Source: Dysgonomonas sp. Marseille-P4361
GTDB taxonomy: Bacteria; Bacteroidota; Bacteroidia; Bacteroidales; Dysgonomonadaceae
Length of the DNA: 64,000 nucleotides
Assembly: GCF_900343125.1 (NCBI RefSeq)
Contig: NZ_OPYL01000003.1
Coordinates: 372,001-436,000 of the forward strand
Direction of reading: 5' to 3'
Position numbers and translations under genes: made by a program. The notes below the pieces were generated by a model. That model had not been told where the DNA came from, ran no database searches, and saw only the letters and a program-made list of their open reading frames with translations. Each line of letters starts with the position of its first letter. The first letter of the stretch is position 1. This document shows, piece by piece, positions 26,953 to 35,727 of this stretch.

Positions 26953-28645
26953 TTCCCAGCATTATATTTGTCACACAAGTTCCAGCAGGAACCATAGGAT
27001 AAACCATACCTTTTGTTTCTACTTGCACATCTAACAAATACGACCCTTTGTAAGAAATCATTTCTTCAATAGCTTTATCTAGTTCTGCTCTATCCGACAC
27101 TTTCTTTCCGGGTATATTATATGCTTCTGCAATCTTTACAAAATCAGGATTATTCATCACTGTTTCAGAATACCTTTCATCAAAGAAGAGTTCCTGCCAT
27201 TGACGTACCATTCCTAAGAAGTGATTATTCAGCAAGATTATTTTCACGTCAATTCCGTATTGCATAATCGTACCCAGTTCTTGAATCGTCATCTGAATAC
27301 CTCCATCACCTACAAAAAGGCAAACAGTACGATCCGGAGCACCGTATTTAGCTCCAATAGCAGCAGGCAAGCCAAACCCCATAGTTCCTAATCCGCCTGA
27401 AGTAACAACACTACGGCTTTGTGTATATTTAAAATAACGAACTGCCATCATCTGATGCTGACCAACATCGGTTACCAAAACAGCTTTATTATCAGTAGCT
27501 TCAGAAACTTTATTTATGACTTCTCCCATTTTTAGCTGACCTGAAGTAGGATACAATTCACTATCAATGACAGCATTATATTCCTTATCATAACATGCAT
27601 TAAACTCTTTCAACCACTCTGGATAAGTTTTCTCTTGCAATTGAGCTGTTATCAAAGGTAAAGTTTCTTTTACATCACCCAACACTCGTGCAGCTACAGG
27701 AACGTTTTTTCCTATTTCCGATTTATCTATATCTAGGTGAATTACCTTTGCTTGCTTCGCATAGGTATTCAAATCTCCTGTAACTCGGTCGTCGAAACGC
27801 ATACCAATAGCAATCAGCACATCACATTCATTGGTTTTCTGATTAGGGCCTACATTCCCGTGCATTCCTAACATTCCTACATTCTGCGAATGATTTGAAG
27901 GTACTGCCGAAAGGCCTAATACTGTAGAGGCAATTGGCATCCCTGATTTCTCAACGAAAGCTAACAATTCTTTTTCAGCATTACCTAAGATAACACCTTG
28001 TCCGACTAAGGTCATCGGCTTCTTAGCTTCATTTATAATTTGAGCCGCTACTTCTATTTCAGATTCTTTCACGTCCGGTTTAGGTTGGTAACTACGGATA
28101 AAATTGGTTTTCTTATATTCGTAATTATCTACTATCCCAAATTGTGCATCTTTCGTTATATCCAGAACCACCGGACCTGGACGCCCTGTAGAGGCAATAT
28201 AAAAAGCTCTGGATACAGCCCATGCAATATCCTCGGGGCGACGTATCTGGTAAGCCCATTTTGTAACAGGTTGCATTATGCCAACAACATCTGCCTCCTG
28301 AAACGCATCGCTACCGAGCAAAGACGATGCAACCTGACCTGAGATTACAACGATAGGTGTACTATCTATCATCGCGTCGGCAATACCTGTCACTGTATTT
28401 GTTGCTCCGGGTCCGGATGTTACTAGAGCAACTCCTACTCTACCCGATGTGCGGGCATATCCTTCAGCTGCATGGGTAGCCCCTTGTTCGTGACGAACCA
28501 AAATATGTTTCAATTTATCCTTGTAATCATAAAGACTATCAAAGACTGGCATTATCGCTCCTCCCGGATACCCAAATATGGTATCTACTCCCTCACTTAA
28601 AAGAGATTCTATAAGAGCTCTACTTCCTGTTATTTTGTTATCCAT
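26945..28645 (-). CDS. ilvB: Acetolactate synthase large subunit
   Basis: Thiamine diphosphate enzyme joining pyruvate with pyruvate or 2-oxobutyrate, first committed step of Val/Leu/Ile synthesis. Landmarks: GYPGGAIMPVFDSLYD, LVRHEQGATHAAEGYAR with the catalytic Glu, TSGPGATNTVTG, and the ThDP motif VGDGGIQMTIQELGTIMQYGIDVKIILLNNH. At 566 aa it has normal length. It follows a GT8 gene (62 bp) rather than ilvD directly. Confidence 0.97.
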   Translation of the reverse strand: MDNKITGSRALIESLLSEGVDTIFGYPGGAIMPVFDSLYDYKDKLKHILVRHEQGATHAAEGYARTSGRVGVALVTSGPGATNTVTGIADAMIDSTPIVVISGQVASSLLGSDAFQEADVVGIMQPVTKWAYQIRRPEDIAWAVSRAFYIASTGRPGPVVLDITKDAQFGIVDNYEYKKTNFIRSYQPKPDVKESEIEVAAQIINEAKKPMTLVGQGVILGNAEKELLAFVEKSGMPIASTVLGLSAVPSNHSQNVGMLGMHGNVGPNQKTNECDVLIAIGMRFDDRVTGDLNTYAKQAKVIHLDIDKSEIGKNVPVAARVLGDVKETLPLITAQLQEKTYPEWLKEFNACYDKEYNAVIDSELYPTSGQLKMGEVINKVSEATDNKAVLVTDVGQHQMMAVRYFKYTQSRSVVTSGGLGTMGFGLPAAIGAKYGAPDRTVCLFVGDGGIQMTIQELGTIMQYGIDVKIILLNNHFLGMVRQWQELFFDERYSETVMNNPDFVKIAEAYNIPGKKVSDRAELDKAIEEMISYKGSYLLDVQVETKGMVYPMVPAGTCVTNIMLGNE

Positions 28646-28707
28646 TATTATTTAGTTTTAATGTGATAGCAGATTATTTATTTTTATATTGAGTTGTTAC
28701 AACTCAC

Positions 28708-29676
28708 TTATCTAAAAGTGTACTTTCCTGTTGCAACATCTTTTTTTATCTTATAATATCTAGGTCTTCTTAATCCTAAACTCATTAAGATTTTCTTTTC
28801 ATAATACTTATATTTTTCTTGGAATGTATTCTTCTTCCAGATCAAAGGTGCATCTTTCCATAAAGACAAAGATTTGTATTTCAAATACTCTTCCTTCATA
28901 GGGTGCATACAAGTTTTCATCCAAGGTTTATCAGCACCTGAGTAATGTATTATAGCCGGATCTTCTATCGCTTCAGCAATCTCTTCTCTATTTCCTAACC
29001 TTTTTGTTCTACGTCTATAATAATACTCATGTACATTATATTTTACAGGCAAAAGTAATTTTGTATCATACAAAGTGCCATTCAGGATATCTTGATCGTA
29101 GAAAAACAATTTACCTTCTATCTTTTTAAAATAATCTAGAAAAACAGTTACCAGATCATGTTTCCTCCAATATTCAATATTTATAAAAACTATTCCGGCA
29201 TTGAAATATTTGTAACTCTCATCGTATCCTAAAAATTTAAATATTGAAAACTTTTGGCTGCTTGCATACAAATCTTCTATTCCTGCAATTGAATAATTTT
29301 CAATATCTATTTGCCATAAATCAGATAAATCCTTCCGAACTATAACATCACAATCGAGATAAATAACTTTCGTCACATCTTCAGGCAAGATATCTCCTAA
29401 GAAGAGTCTCATATAAGTAGCTACACTCATATATTGAGAATCAAACACCGAAAAATTATAGGACTCTATAAAATCTTTCTTTAACTCATAGAATTTAAAC
29501 GTAGCATTATCATAGATGGAAGAAATTGAGCGCAACTTATCTTTTACACTCTCAGCTAAGTCCATACTTACAATATGGAATACGAGTGAGCTTTTTTTAT
29601 TATTCTCCAATATAGAGGTTATTGTTACCCCGCATGGCATTGCATAATTATTATCTGTACAAAGGACAATATCCAT
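28708..29676 (-). CDS. Glycosyltransferase family 8, 322 aa
   Basis: GT-A enzyme with the family start MDIVLCTDNNYAMPCGVTITSIL and DxD motif VIYLDCDVIV (about residue 106). HYSGADKPWM near the C-terminus is typical of LPS galactosyl/glucosyltransferases. It uses a UDP-sugar and a divalent metal. Its gene sits between ilvD (18 bp) and ilvB (62 bp), with no terminator on either side, so it should be transcribed with the ilv genes despite an unrelated function. Confidence 0.88.
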   Translation of the reverse strand: MDIVLCTDNNYAMPCGVTITSILENNKKSSLVFHIVSMDLAESVKDKLRSISSIYDNATFKFYELKKDFIESYNFSVFDSQYMSVATYMRLFLGDILPEDVTKVIYLDCDVIVRKDLSDLWQIDIENYSIAGIEDLYASSQKFSIFKFLGYDESYKYFNAGIVFINIEYWRKHDLVTVFLDYFKKIEGKLFFYDQDILNGTLYDTKLLLPVKYNVHEYYYRRRTKRLGNREEIAEAIEDPAIIHYSGADKPWMKTCMHPMKEEYLKYKSLSLWKDAPLIWKKNTFQEKYKYYEKKILMSLGLRRPRYYKIKKDVATGKYTFR

Positions 29677-29693
29677 TTCTATCTCAACTCTAT

Positions 29694-31523
29694 TTATTCT
29701 ATAATTCTAACTCCACCTAAATCTGCAGAACTCACCATGCTTGCATAAGCTCTTAATGCCTTAGAAACAGTACGGTTTCGATTTGGTTTGAATGCATCTT
29801 TACCTTTAGCCAATTCTTCTTGACGACGCTTTTCAAGTTCATTGTCGGATAATCTAACATTTATAGAGCGGTTAGGAATATCAATATCTATAATGTCTCC
29901 ATCACGCACCAAACCAATAGCCCCGCCCGAAGCTGCCTCCGGAGAAACATGCCCGATAGAGAGACCTGATGTACCACCCGAAAAACGTCCGTCCGTAATT
30001 AAAGCACATTCTTTTCCTAAGTGTCTGGATTTGATATATGAAGTAGGATAAAGCATTTCTTGCATACCCGGTCCACCTTTAGGCCCTTCGTATGTAATAA
30101 TAACTACATCTCCAGCCACAACCTTTCCTTTAAGGATTCCTTCACAAGCATCATCCTGAGAATGGAAAACTTTTGCTGTACCCGAAAACTTGAATATGCT
30201 TTCGTCCACACCGGCTGTTTTTACAACACAACCATTTAGAGCAATATTCCCTTTCAGTATAGCTAATCCTCCATCTTGAGTATAGGCATGCTCAATATCT
30301 CGGATACAGCCTTCTGTGCGGTCAGCATCTAAAGTTGGATAATAGTTATCCTGAGATCCCATAACCAGGTTAAAGCGATTTCCCGGTGCTGACTTATATA
30401 GAATTTCTGCATCTTTAGAGACACTAGAAGATGTTATATTATATTTTTCTATCGCTTGAGCCAAAGTTAAACCATCAACCCTTGATACAGAAGTATCTAT
30501 CAGCTTGGCTTTTTCCAATTCTGCCATTATAGCAAGAATACCTCCTGCTCTGTTTACATCTTGAATATGATATTTCTGCGTATTTGGAGCAACCTTACAG
30601 AAGCAAGGAGTTTTGCGCGAAAGTCTATCAATATCATCCATCGTAAAGTCGACCTCTGCTTCCTGAGCGATAGCTAACAAGTGAAGGATTGTATTCGTAG
30701 ATCCCCCCATAGCAATATCAAGAGTCATCGCATTTAAGAAGGCTTGTTTTGTTCCTATATTCCGAGGAAGGACTGACTCATCCCCATCTCTATAATATCG
30801 ATAGGCATTTTCTACAATTTGTTTTGCTGCATCTTTGAATAGCTTTGATCGATTAGCATGTGTAGCTACAACCGTTCCGTTACCAGGCAAAGCCAATCCT
30901 ATAGCCTCATTCAGACAGTTCATCGAATTTGCCGTAAACATTCCCGAACAAGATCCACATGTAGGGCAAGCTGCACGCTCGATCGCATTTACCTCTCTGT
31001 CAGAAACCGTATCATCTGCAGCTTTTATCATTGCATCGATAAGATCCAGATGTTTATTATCTAACTCTCCGGCCTCCATAGGACCTCCAGAGACAAATAT
31101 TGCAGGAATGTTCAGACGCATAGCAGCCATCAACATACCCGGGGTGATTTTATCACAATTGCTAATACAAATCATAGCATCAGCCTTATGTGCATTTACC
31201 ATATATTCTACGCTATCGGCAATCAGATCTCTAGAGGGCAAAGAATATAACATGCCATCATGCCCCATTGCAATTCCATCGTCAATAGCGATTGTATTAA
31301 ATTCAGCTGCGAAGCATCCTAAAGCCTCTATCTCGGCTTTTACTTTCTGACCTATTTCATGCAAATGGACATGCCCCGGAACAAATTGTGTGAAAGAATT
31401 CACTATAGCGATCAATGGTTTTCCCATTTGTTCTTCTTTCATCCCGTTGGCTCTCCATAGAGCTCTTGCTCCGGCCATACGGCGTCCTTGTGTGCTAGTA
31501 GAGCTTCTTAGTTCAAATTTCAT
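29694..31523 (-). CDS. ilvD: Dihydroxy-acid dehydratase
   Basis: Dehydrates dihydroxyisovalerate and dihydroxymethylvalerate, third step of branched-chain synthesis, with an iron-sulfur cluster and Mg2+. Cys motifs [12 protein letters not shown] and [20 protein letters not shown] are present, plus [24 protein letters not shown] longer frame begins TTG-AGT upstream; ATG 31523 (MKFELRSST) is the better start, 609 aa. It is the first gene of the operon and lies right behind the attenuator. Confidence 0.97.
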   Translation of the reverse strand: MKFELRSSTSTQGRRMAGARALWRANGMKEEQMGKPLIAIVNSFTQFVPGHVHLHEIGQKVKAEIEALGCFAAEFNTIAIDDGIAMGHDGMLYSLPSRDLIADSVEYMVNAHKADAMICISNCDKITPGMLMAAMRLNIPAIFVSGGPMEAGELDNKHLDLIDAMIKAADDTVSDREVNAIERAACPTCGSCSGMFTANSMNCLNEAIGLALPGNGTVVATHANRSKLFKDAAKQIVENAYRYYRDGDESVLPRNIGTKQAFLNAMTLDIAMGGSTNTILHLLAIAQEAEVDFTMDDIDRLSRKTPCFCKVAPNTQKYHIQDVNRAGGILAIMAELEKAKLIDTSVSRVDGLTLAQAIEKYNITSSSVSKDAEILYKSAPGNRFNLVMGSQDNYYPTLDADRTEGCIRDIEHAYTQDGGLAILKGNIALNGCVVKTAGVDESIFKFSGTAKVFHSQDDACEGILKGKVVAGDVVIITYEGPKGGPGMQEMLYPTSYIKSRHLGKECALITDGRFSGGTSGLSIGHVSPEAASGGAIGLVRDGDIIDIDIPNRSINVRLSDNELEKRRQEELAKGKDAFKPNRNRTVSKALRAYASMVSSADLGGVRIIE

Positions 31524-31540
31524 ACTCAAATGTTGTTATA

Positions 31541-31646
31541 AAAAAATAGCCTTTCCCACAACGAGAAAGGCTTATATTTCATTTAGTCCTTATAATTTAT
31601 TCATTATAATACATACCTTCCTCATCTATTCTGCTCGACGAGGAGA
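31541..31646 (-). promoter_or_regulatory. Transcription attenuator upstream of ilvD
   Basis: Four segments of the leader RNA can pair in exclusive ways, reading the minus strand. Segment 1 (31646-31637, AA..UCCUCGUC) covers the Leu-Leu-Val codons; segment 2 (31626-31616, GAUGAGGAAGG); segment 3 (about 31572-31563, AGCCUUUCUC); segment 4 (31557-31548, GGGAAAGGCU). UCCUCGUC pairs with GAUGAGGA; GAGGAAGG pairs with CCUUUCUC; segment 3 pairs with 4 to make a terminator followed by A-UUUUUU (31547-31541). Stalling at the branched-chain codons would free 2 to block the terminator. A second mini-ORF (ATG 31625) overlaps the leader stop. Confidence 0.85.
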
Positions 31647-31684
31647 ATATCAAGAATAAGAATATGTAAAAAACAATTTGTCAT
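31622..31684 (-). CDS. ilvL: ilv leader peptide, 20 aa
   Basis: ATG at 31684 opens a 20-codon frame, MTNCFLH then Ile-Leu-Ile-Leu-Asp-Ile-Leu-Leu-Val, then EQNR and TGA at 31624-31622. Eight of nine consecutive codons encode Ile, Leu or Val, the amino acids of the downstream pathway. It sits about 20 nt after the predicted transcription start and 98 bp before the ilvD ATG, with a terminator in between. The stop codon falls inside segment 2 of the attenuator, as the mechanism requires. The gene is too short for ordinary gene calling. Confidence 0.88.
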   Translation of the reverse strand: MTNCFLHILILDILLVEQNR

Positions 31685-31706
31685 ATTTTTGTTGTCAATG
31701 ATATCA

Positions 31707-31736
31707 CAAAGTTATAAACTTTTTTTTATTATCAAA
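31707..31736 (-). promoter_or_regulatory. Promoter of the ilv operon
   Basis: On the minus strand, TTTG (-33) at 31736-31733 and TAACTTTG (-7) at 31714-31707, 18 bp apart from TTG to TA. This is close to the Bacteroidota consensus. Transcription would start near 31700, about 16-20 nt before the leader ATG. Confidence 0.7.
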
Positions 31737-31872
31737 TTTTATCATTCTTTTTTTAGCTACAGCTTATAAAAAAAGTAACAAGGCGTAACAAATTAGGACA
31801 TTTTCTCTTAGAGAAGAGAGATTACCAAACTTAGAATCAAGCAACCTCTCTTTTCTTTATTTATTCTTTTCT

Positions 31873-34236
31873 TCAATCTTTTTTATTTATCCTCATCGAA
31901 TAGAATGAACGATAAACAAAGACCAAAGCTACAACTAAGAACCCGACTCCTATCCAAGAGCTATAATCGCTCAACCCATCAGAAATAGCAATCTCTACTG
32001 CTAATAGTCCAAACAATGTTGAGAACTTTATTATTGGATTAAGTGCTACCGAAGAAGTATCTTTATAAGGGTCTCCGACCGTATCCCCCACTACTGTTGC
32101 CTCGTGGAGTGGTGTATTGCGTTCTTTTAGTTCTACCTCCACAATCTTCTTCGCATTATCCCACGCCCCTCCGGCATTAGCCATATAGATAGCCTGAAAT
32201 AAACCAAACACGGCTATAGAAATAAGATAGGCCACAAAGAAGTTAGGATCGATAAAGGCAAAAGCCAAGGTTATAAACAATAGAGCCAAAAAGATATTCC
32301 ACATGCCTATTTGAGCATATTGTGTACATATTTTCACAACAGCTTTGGAATCTTCTATATCAGCCTCATCCTTATTCAGATTTATGTTCTGTTTTATATA
32401 TTCAACAGCACGATATGCACCTGTTGTAACCGCTTGCATAGATGCTCCCGAGAACCAATAAACCACAGCTCCACCACAGATAAAACCGAGAAGAACCGGA
32501 GCTGCTATCAGGTCGATATTCAATATTCCTAGTTTCTCCAACACCAAAATAATAGAGAAAATCATGGTTGTTGCTCCAATTACCGCAGTCCCAATCAACA
32601 CTGGTTTTGCTGTAGCCTTAAAAGTATTACCTGCTGAGTCATTCTCTTCCAGATATTCTTTTCCTGCTTCGAAGTCGGGGGTAAAACCAAAATCTTTTTC
32701 TATTTCTTTATCTATACCAGGTAGATCTTCTATCCGGGAAAGCTCAAATACCGATTGAGCGTTATCCGTCACCGGACCATAACTATCTACCGCAATTGTT
32801 ACCGGTCCCATACCCAATAGTCCGAAAGCGACCAGCCCAAAAGCAAAGATAGATGGATGTAGCATCAACTCCCCTAAATCCTGTATGGATATAAAATAAG
32901 CTAAAGCCATAAGGAAAGCAATTGTTAATCCTTTCCAGAAAGCGCTGAAATTACCGGCAACCATGCCCGACAAAATATTCAACGAAGCTCCACCTTCGCG
33001 TGATGCGATTACAACCTCTTTCACATGACGGGACGACGAACTGGTAAAAGCCTTGGTCAGCTCTGGAATAACAGCAGCAGCCAATGTTCCGCAACTAATA
33101 ATAGAAGCTAGTTTCCACCAGACACCATTATCCATATCTTTCAGCATAAAATAGCTAGCTACAAAAGTGGCACAGATAGACACAACAGATGTAATCCATA
33201 TTAATGAAGTCAATGGAATTTCAAAATCAAATTTCAGAACATTCTTATATTTAGATGTAGCAATACCTTGATTGATGTAGTAAGATAATATTGAAGTAAA
33301 TAACATTATCAGACGCATCACAAATATCCATACTATAAATAGTGCCTGATATTCTACATTCAATACAGCTAATATAATGAATGAAATAAGTGCAACACCT
33401 GTTACTCCATATGTTTCAAACCCATCAGCTGTTGGCCCGACACTATCCCCTGCGTTATCTCCCGTACAGTCGGCAATAACACCCGGATTGCGAGGATCAT
33501 CTTCTTTTATATTGAAAACAATCTTCATCAGGTCGGCACCGATATCTGCAATCTTCGTAAAGATACCTCCGGCAATACGCAAAGCCGATGCACCTAACGA
33601 TTCCCCTATGGCAAACCCTAGTAAACAAGCTCCCGCCATATCACCGGGAACGAACAAAAGAATCACCAACATCATTATCAACTCTACAGTAATCAGCATC
33701 ACCCCTACACTCATACCCGCCTTAAGCGGAATATTCACTACATCCCAAGGACGCTTGCGCAAGGATGCAAATGCTGTTCGAGAATTAGCAAGTGTATTGA
33801 TACGAATACCATACCAAGCCACTCCGTACGATCCTAGGATACCCAAGACTGTCCAGAAAAGAACAAATGCAAGGAACGTAGATCGGCCAACTTCACCTTC
33901 AACTACAATATCAGGATTAGAAAGAAACCCGAAATAAATAAGCATGACTGCTGATATAATCAACAACAGATAAAAGAGAAACCTTCCTTGCTGCAACAAG
34001 TAGGTTTTACAGGTCTCAAAAATAGTTTTTGACACATTAAGCATCGATTGATGCGCTGGCAACCTTTTTATATCAAAATACTGAACCAGACCGAATGCTA
34101 TACCAAGCAACAGAATTAAAAGCCCCCACAACAAGGTATAATATCCTTCTCCGAGGTCAGGAACTTTTAAATCTGCTTCACTTGCCATAAGGCCTAGAGG
34201 AGCCATAATAAAAACAAGAAGCAATAATTTTTTCAT
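31873..34236 (-). CDS. hppA: Membrane-bound proton/sodium-translocating pyrophosphatase, 787 aa
   Basis: Hydrolyses pyrophosphate and pumps ions across the inner membrane, salvaging the energy of PPi made in biosynthesis. About 16 membrane helices. Substrate motifs: GADLMKIVFNIKEDDPRNPG, ADCTGDNAGDSVGPTADGFETYG, AVDSYGPVTDNAQ and GDTVGDPYKDTSSVALNPIIK. In the K+-discriminating motif this protein reads AGNTFKATAKP, with Lys where K+-dependent enzymes have Ala, suggesting a K+-independent proton pump; that prediction rests on one residue. It carries a predicted cleavable N-terminal leader, as many bacterial members do. Monocistronic. Confidence 0.93.
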   Translation of the reverse strand: MKKLLLLVFIMAPLGLMASEADLKVPDLGEGYYTLLWGLLILLLGIAFGLVQYFDIKRLPAHQSMLNVSKTIFETCKTYLLQQGRFLFYLLLIISAVMLIYFGFLSNPDIVVEGEVGRSTFLAFVLFWTVLGILGSYGVAWYGIRINTLANSRTAFASLRKRPWDVVNIPLKAGMSVGVMLITVELIMMLVILLFVPGDMAGACLLGFAIGESLGASALRIAGGIFTKIADIGADLMKIVFNIKEDDPRNPGVIADCTGDNAGDSVGPTADGFETYGVTGVALISFIILAVLNVEYQALFIVWIFVMRLIMLFTSILSYYINQGIATSKYKNVLKFDFEIPLTSLIWITSVVSICATFVASYFMLKDMDNGVWWKLASIISCGTLAAAVIPELTKAFTSSSSRHVKEVVIASREGGASLNILSGMVAGNFSAFWKGLTIAFLMALAYFISIQDLGELMLHPSIFAFGLVAFGLLGMGPVTIAVDSYGPVTDNAQSVFELSRIEDLPGIDKEIEKDFGFTPDFEAGKEYLEENDSAGNTFKATAKPVLIGTAVIGATTMIFSIILVLEKLGILNIDLIAAPVLLGFICGGAVVYWFSGASMQAVTTGAYRAVEYIKQNINLNKDEADIEDSKAVVKICTQYAQIGMWNIFLALLFITLAFAFIDPNFFVAYLISIAVFGLFQAIYMANAGGAWDNAKKIVEVELKERNTPLHEATVVGDTVGDPYKDTSSVALNPIIKFSTLFGLLAVEIAISDGLSDYSSWIGVGFLVVALVFVYRSFYSMRINKKD

Positions 34237-34419
34237 AGATATAATTTAAATGGTTAATACTTTCAAGGCTTTACAGTTAACAACAATCGTAAATATAGAA
34301 GAAAAATAATAAAATTTGCCATACACACTTGACAATTTTACTTTGTTTTTTGATCGTATTGCCTTTTTATTAGAACAAATCAGTACCCTAGTACAATATA
34401 TAAAACAGGATTACAGCGT

Positions 34420-34464
34420 AAAAAAGAGGCACCCTTTGTCTATCTTAGACACAAAGGGTACCTC
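34420..34464 (-). terminator. Strong terminator of the gene at 34524
   Basis: GAGGcACCCTTTGT...ACAAAGGGTaCCTC, a stem of about 17 bp with single mismatches, then a T run on the minus strand. Confidence 0.88.
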
Positions 34465-34523
34465 ATAAACTTATAGATAACAGATAGCAAGTACGAGGTC
34501 TGAAACCTCAGCACATAAATACA

Positions 34524-34913
34524 TTACAATATATCAGGCAATTCTTCTTTAGGAATTTTATCTTTCACCGCCTTTAGCCAAGATTCTTTATTTTCACCCC
34601 AAATTGCATATTGATCTTCGGTCAATATTCCTTTTACGTTAGTGTCTAACGAAGCATCAATAGTTTCAATATCTTCATCTGTCAATGCGACTGTAGTAAA
34701 AAGAGACAGAGCGTAGGCTTGATTAAAGTCGGCTATCGAATCACTTTGCTCTTCTGTCAATTCTAGAGCTTTTATCATTTCTGTTGTCAACTTATCTGCA
34801 GCTTCTTTTGCAGCTTTCTTCTTGCTATCATCCTGAGCTAATAGCACCATTGTTGTTGAGAATAACATTGTAAATAACAATATAATTCCTCTCTTGATTG
34901 CGTTTGTTTTCAT
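34524..34913 (-). CDS. Small exported alpha-helical protein, 129 aa
   Basis: A signal peptide (about 1-26, GIILLFTMLFSTTMVLLA then Gln) precedes a helical, Lys/Glu/Asp-rich mature part of about 100 residues. The pattern KLTTEMIKALELTEEQSDSIADFNQAYA followed by LTEDQYAIWGENKESWLKAV resembles Spy/LTXXQ-like periplasmic helical proteins, which bind unfolded proteins or metals; that resemblance is weak. No other gene is in its transcription unit. Confidence 0.6.
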   Translation of the reverse strand: MKTNAIKRGIILLFTMLFSTTMVLLAQDDSKKKAAKEAADKLTTEMIKALELTEEQSDSIADFNQAYALSLFTTVALTDEDIETIDASLDTNVKGILTEDQYAIWGENKESWLKAVKDKIPKEELPDIL

Positions 34914-35152
34914 AACCTAAAATTTTTAATTAATAAACTTTCGCCCATCGGAATTAAGTTCCATGGTTTATTATTAAAACACGAAACAAACGCAAAGTAT
35001 TATTTTCATCACGAAGATTTAATTTTTATTGATTTCTGCGCATTGCAAATATTATTCTTTCATAAACAAAAAAAATAAGTCGTAACCAATAATAACAAAA
35101 ATCAATTTTCACACTTTAAAAGAGAATTTAAGGGAAGAGCGTCTAAGCAAGG

Positions 35153-35524
35153 CTATACAATAATCCTTATTTTCAAATCACGTTTTGTTATAGTCCTCTT
35201 CCTAACCTCCACTCTTGCTAAGTCTTTAATCTGTTTTACGACATCACTGTAATTTACTCCAAGAGCTTTACATATTACATACCCTGAAAGCTCTGAGGAT
35301 TTGCTTAATCCATTAGTATCTTTAGAGTTCTTAATGTGCATCCTTGCTGTATTTACGGATATATGCATTTCATCCGCTATTTCATCCGCCTGCTTCCCTA
35401 CTGCTGTAAACATTAATGCTAAAGATTCTTGGCGCGTATATCCATCCTCTTTTAATGAAGTTAAAAGTCCCTCTAAGTTTATTCCTATTTCTGTTTTCAT
35501 AATTTTTGATTTATTTGTTTTCAT
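35153..35524 (-). CDS. Small LuxR-type HTH protein, 123 aa
   Basis: A stand-alone HTH: QADEIADEMHISVNTARMHIKNSKDTNG is a GerE-type helix-turn-helix (about residues 45-73) with no receiver domain. The C-terminus is basic (VRKRTITKRDLKIRIIV). A second Met at residue 9 (ATG 35500) is an alternative start. It is divergent from the S24-type repressor gene, and their promoters face each other (see 35596). It is probably a DNA-binding regulator of its own region; the target is unknown. Confidence 0.7.
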   Translation of the reverse strand: MKTNKSKIMKTEIGINLEGLLTSLKEDGYTRQESLALMFTAVGKQADEIADEMHISVNTARMHIKNSKDTNGLSKSSELSGYVICKALGVNYSDVVKQIKDLARVEVRKRTITKRDLKIRIIV

Positions 35525-35595
35525 TTTAATTTTATTAATACAATATAATTTTCATAATAACCATTAATGATATATTTTTACTCAAACAATTAATA

Positions 35596-35643
35596 TATAT
35601 TTGTTCTATAAATCCATAATGAATATTTATTACAACAAATATA
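35596..35643. promoter_or_regulatory. Face-to-face promoters in an inverted repeat between two regulator genes
   Basis: A TATATTTG -7 box lies on the plus strand at 35596-35603, and another on the minus strand at 35643-35636. Each is the end of an arm of an imperfect dyad: tatatttgttctataaat (35596-35613) and atttattacaacaaatata (35625-35643), identical when one is reversed except for 2-3 positions. Transcripts started from the two boxes would overlap by about 20 nt at their 5' ends. The arms are good candidates for a shared operator of the two regulators. Confidence 0.6.
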
Positions 35644-35727
35644 GGGCACATTTTCATAATAAGGCTAAAACAGAAGTTAAATATTTATAAATGAACATAT
35701 ATATTTATTAATTTTAAAATACAGAAT

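Noticed and set aside
31814-31852. 10-bp stem downstream of the pyrophosphatase gene
   Set aside because: The minus-strand sequence after it has no T run, so I do not call it an intrinsic terminator; it may still be a weak 3' structure.
33377-33937. 186-codon plus-strand frame inside the pyrophosphatase gene
   Set aside because: Antisense of a conserved transmembrane protein; its Ser/Pro/Thr-rich make-up is what the reverse of Gly/Ala-rich helices gives.
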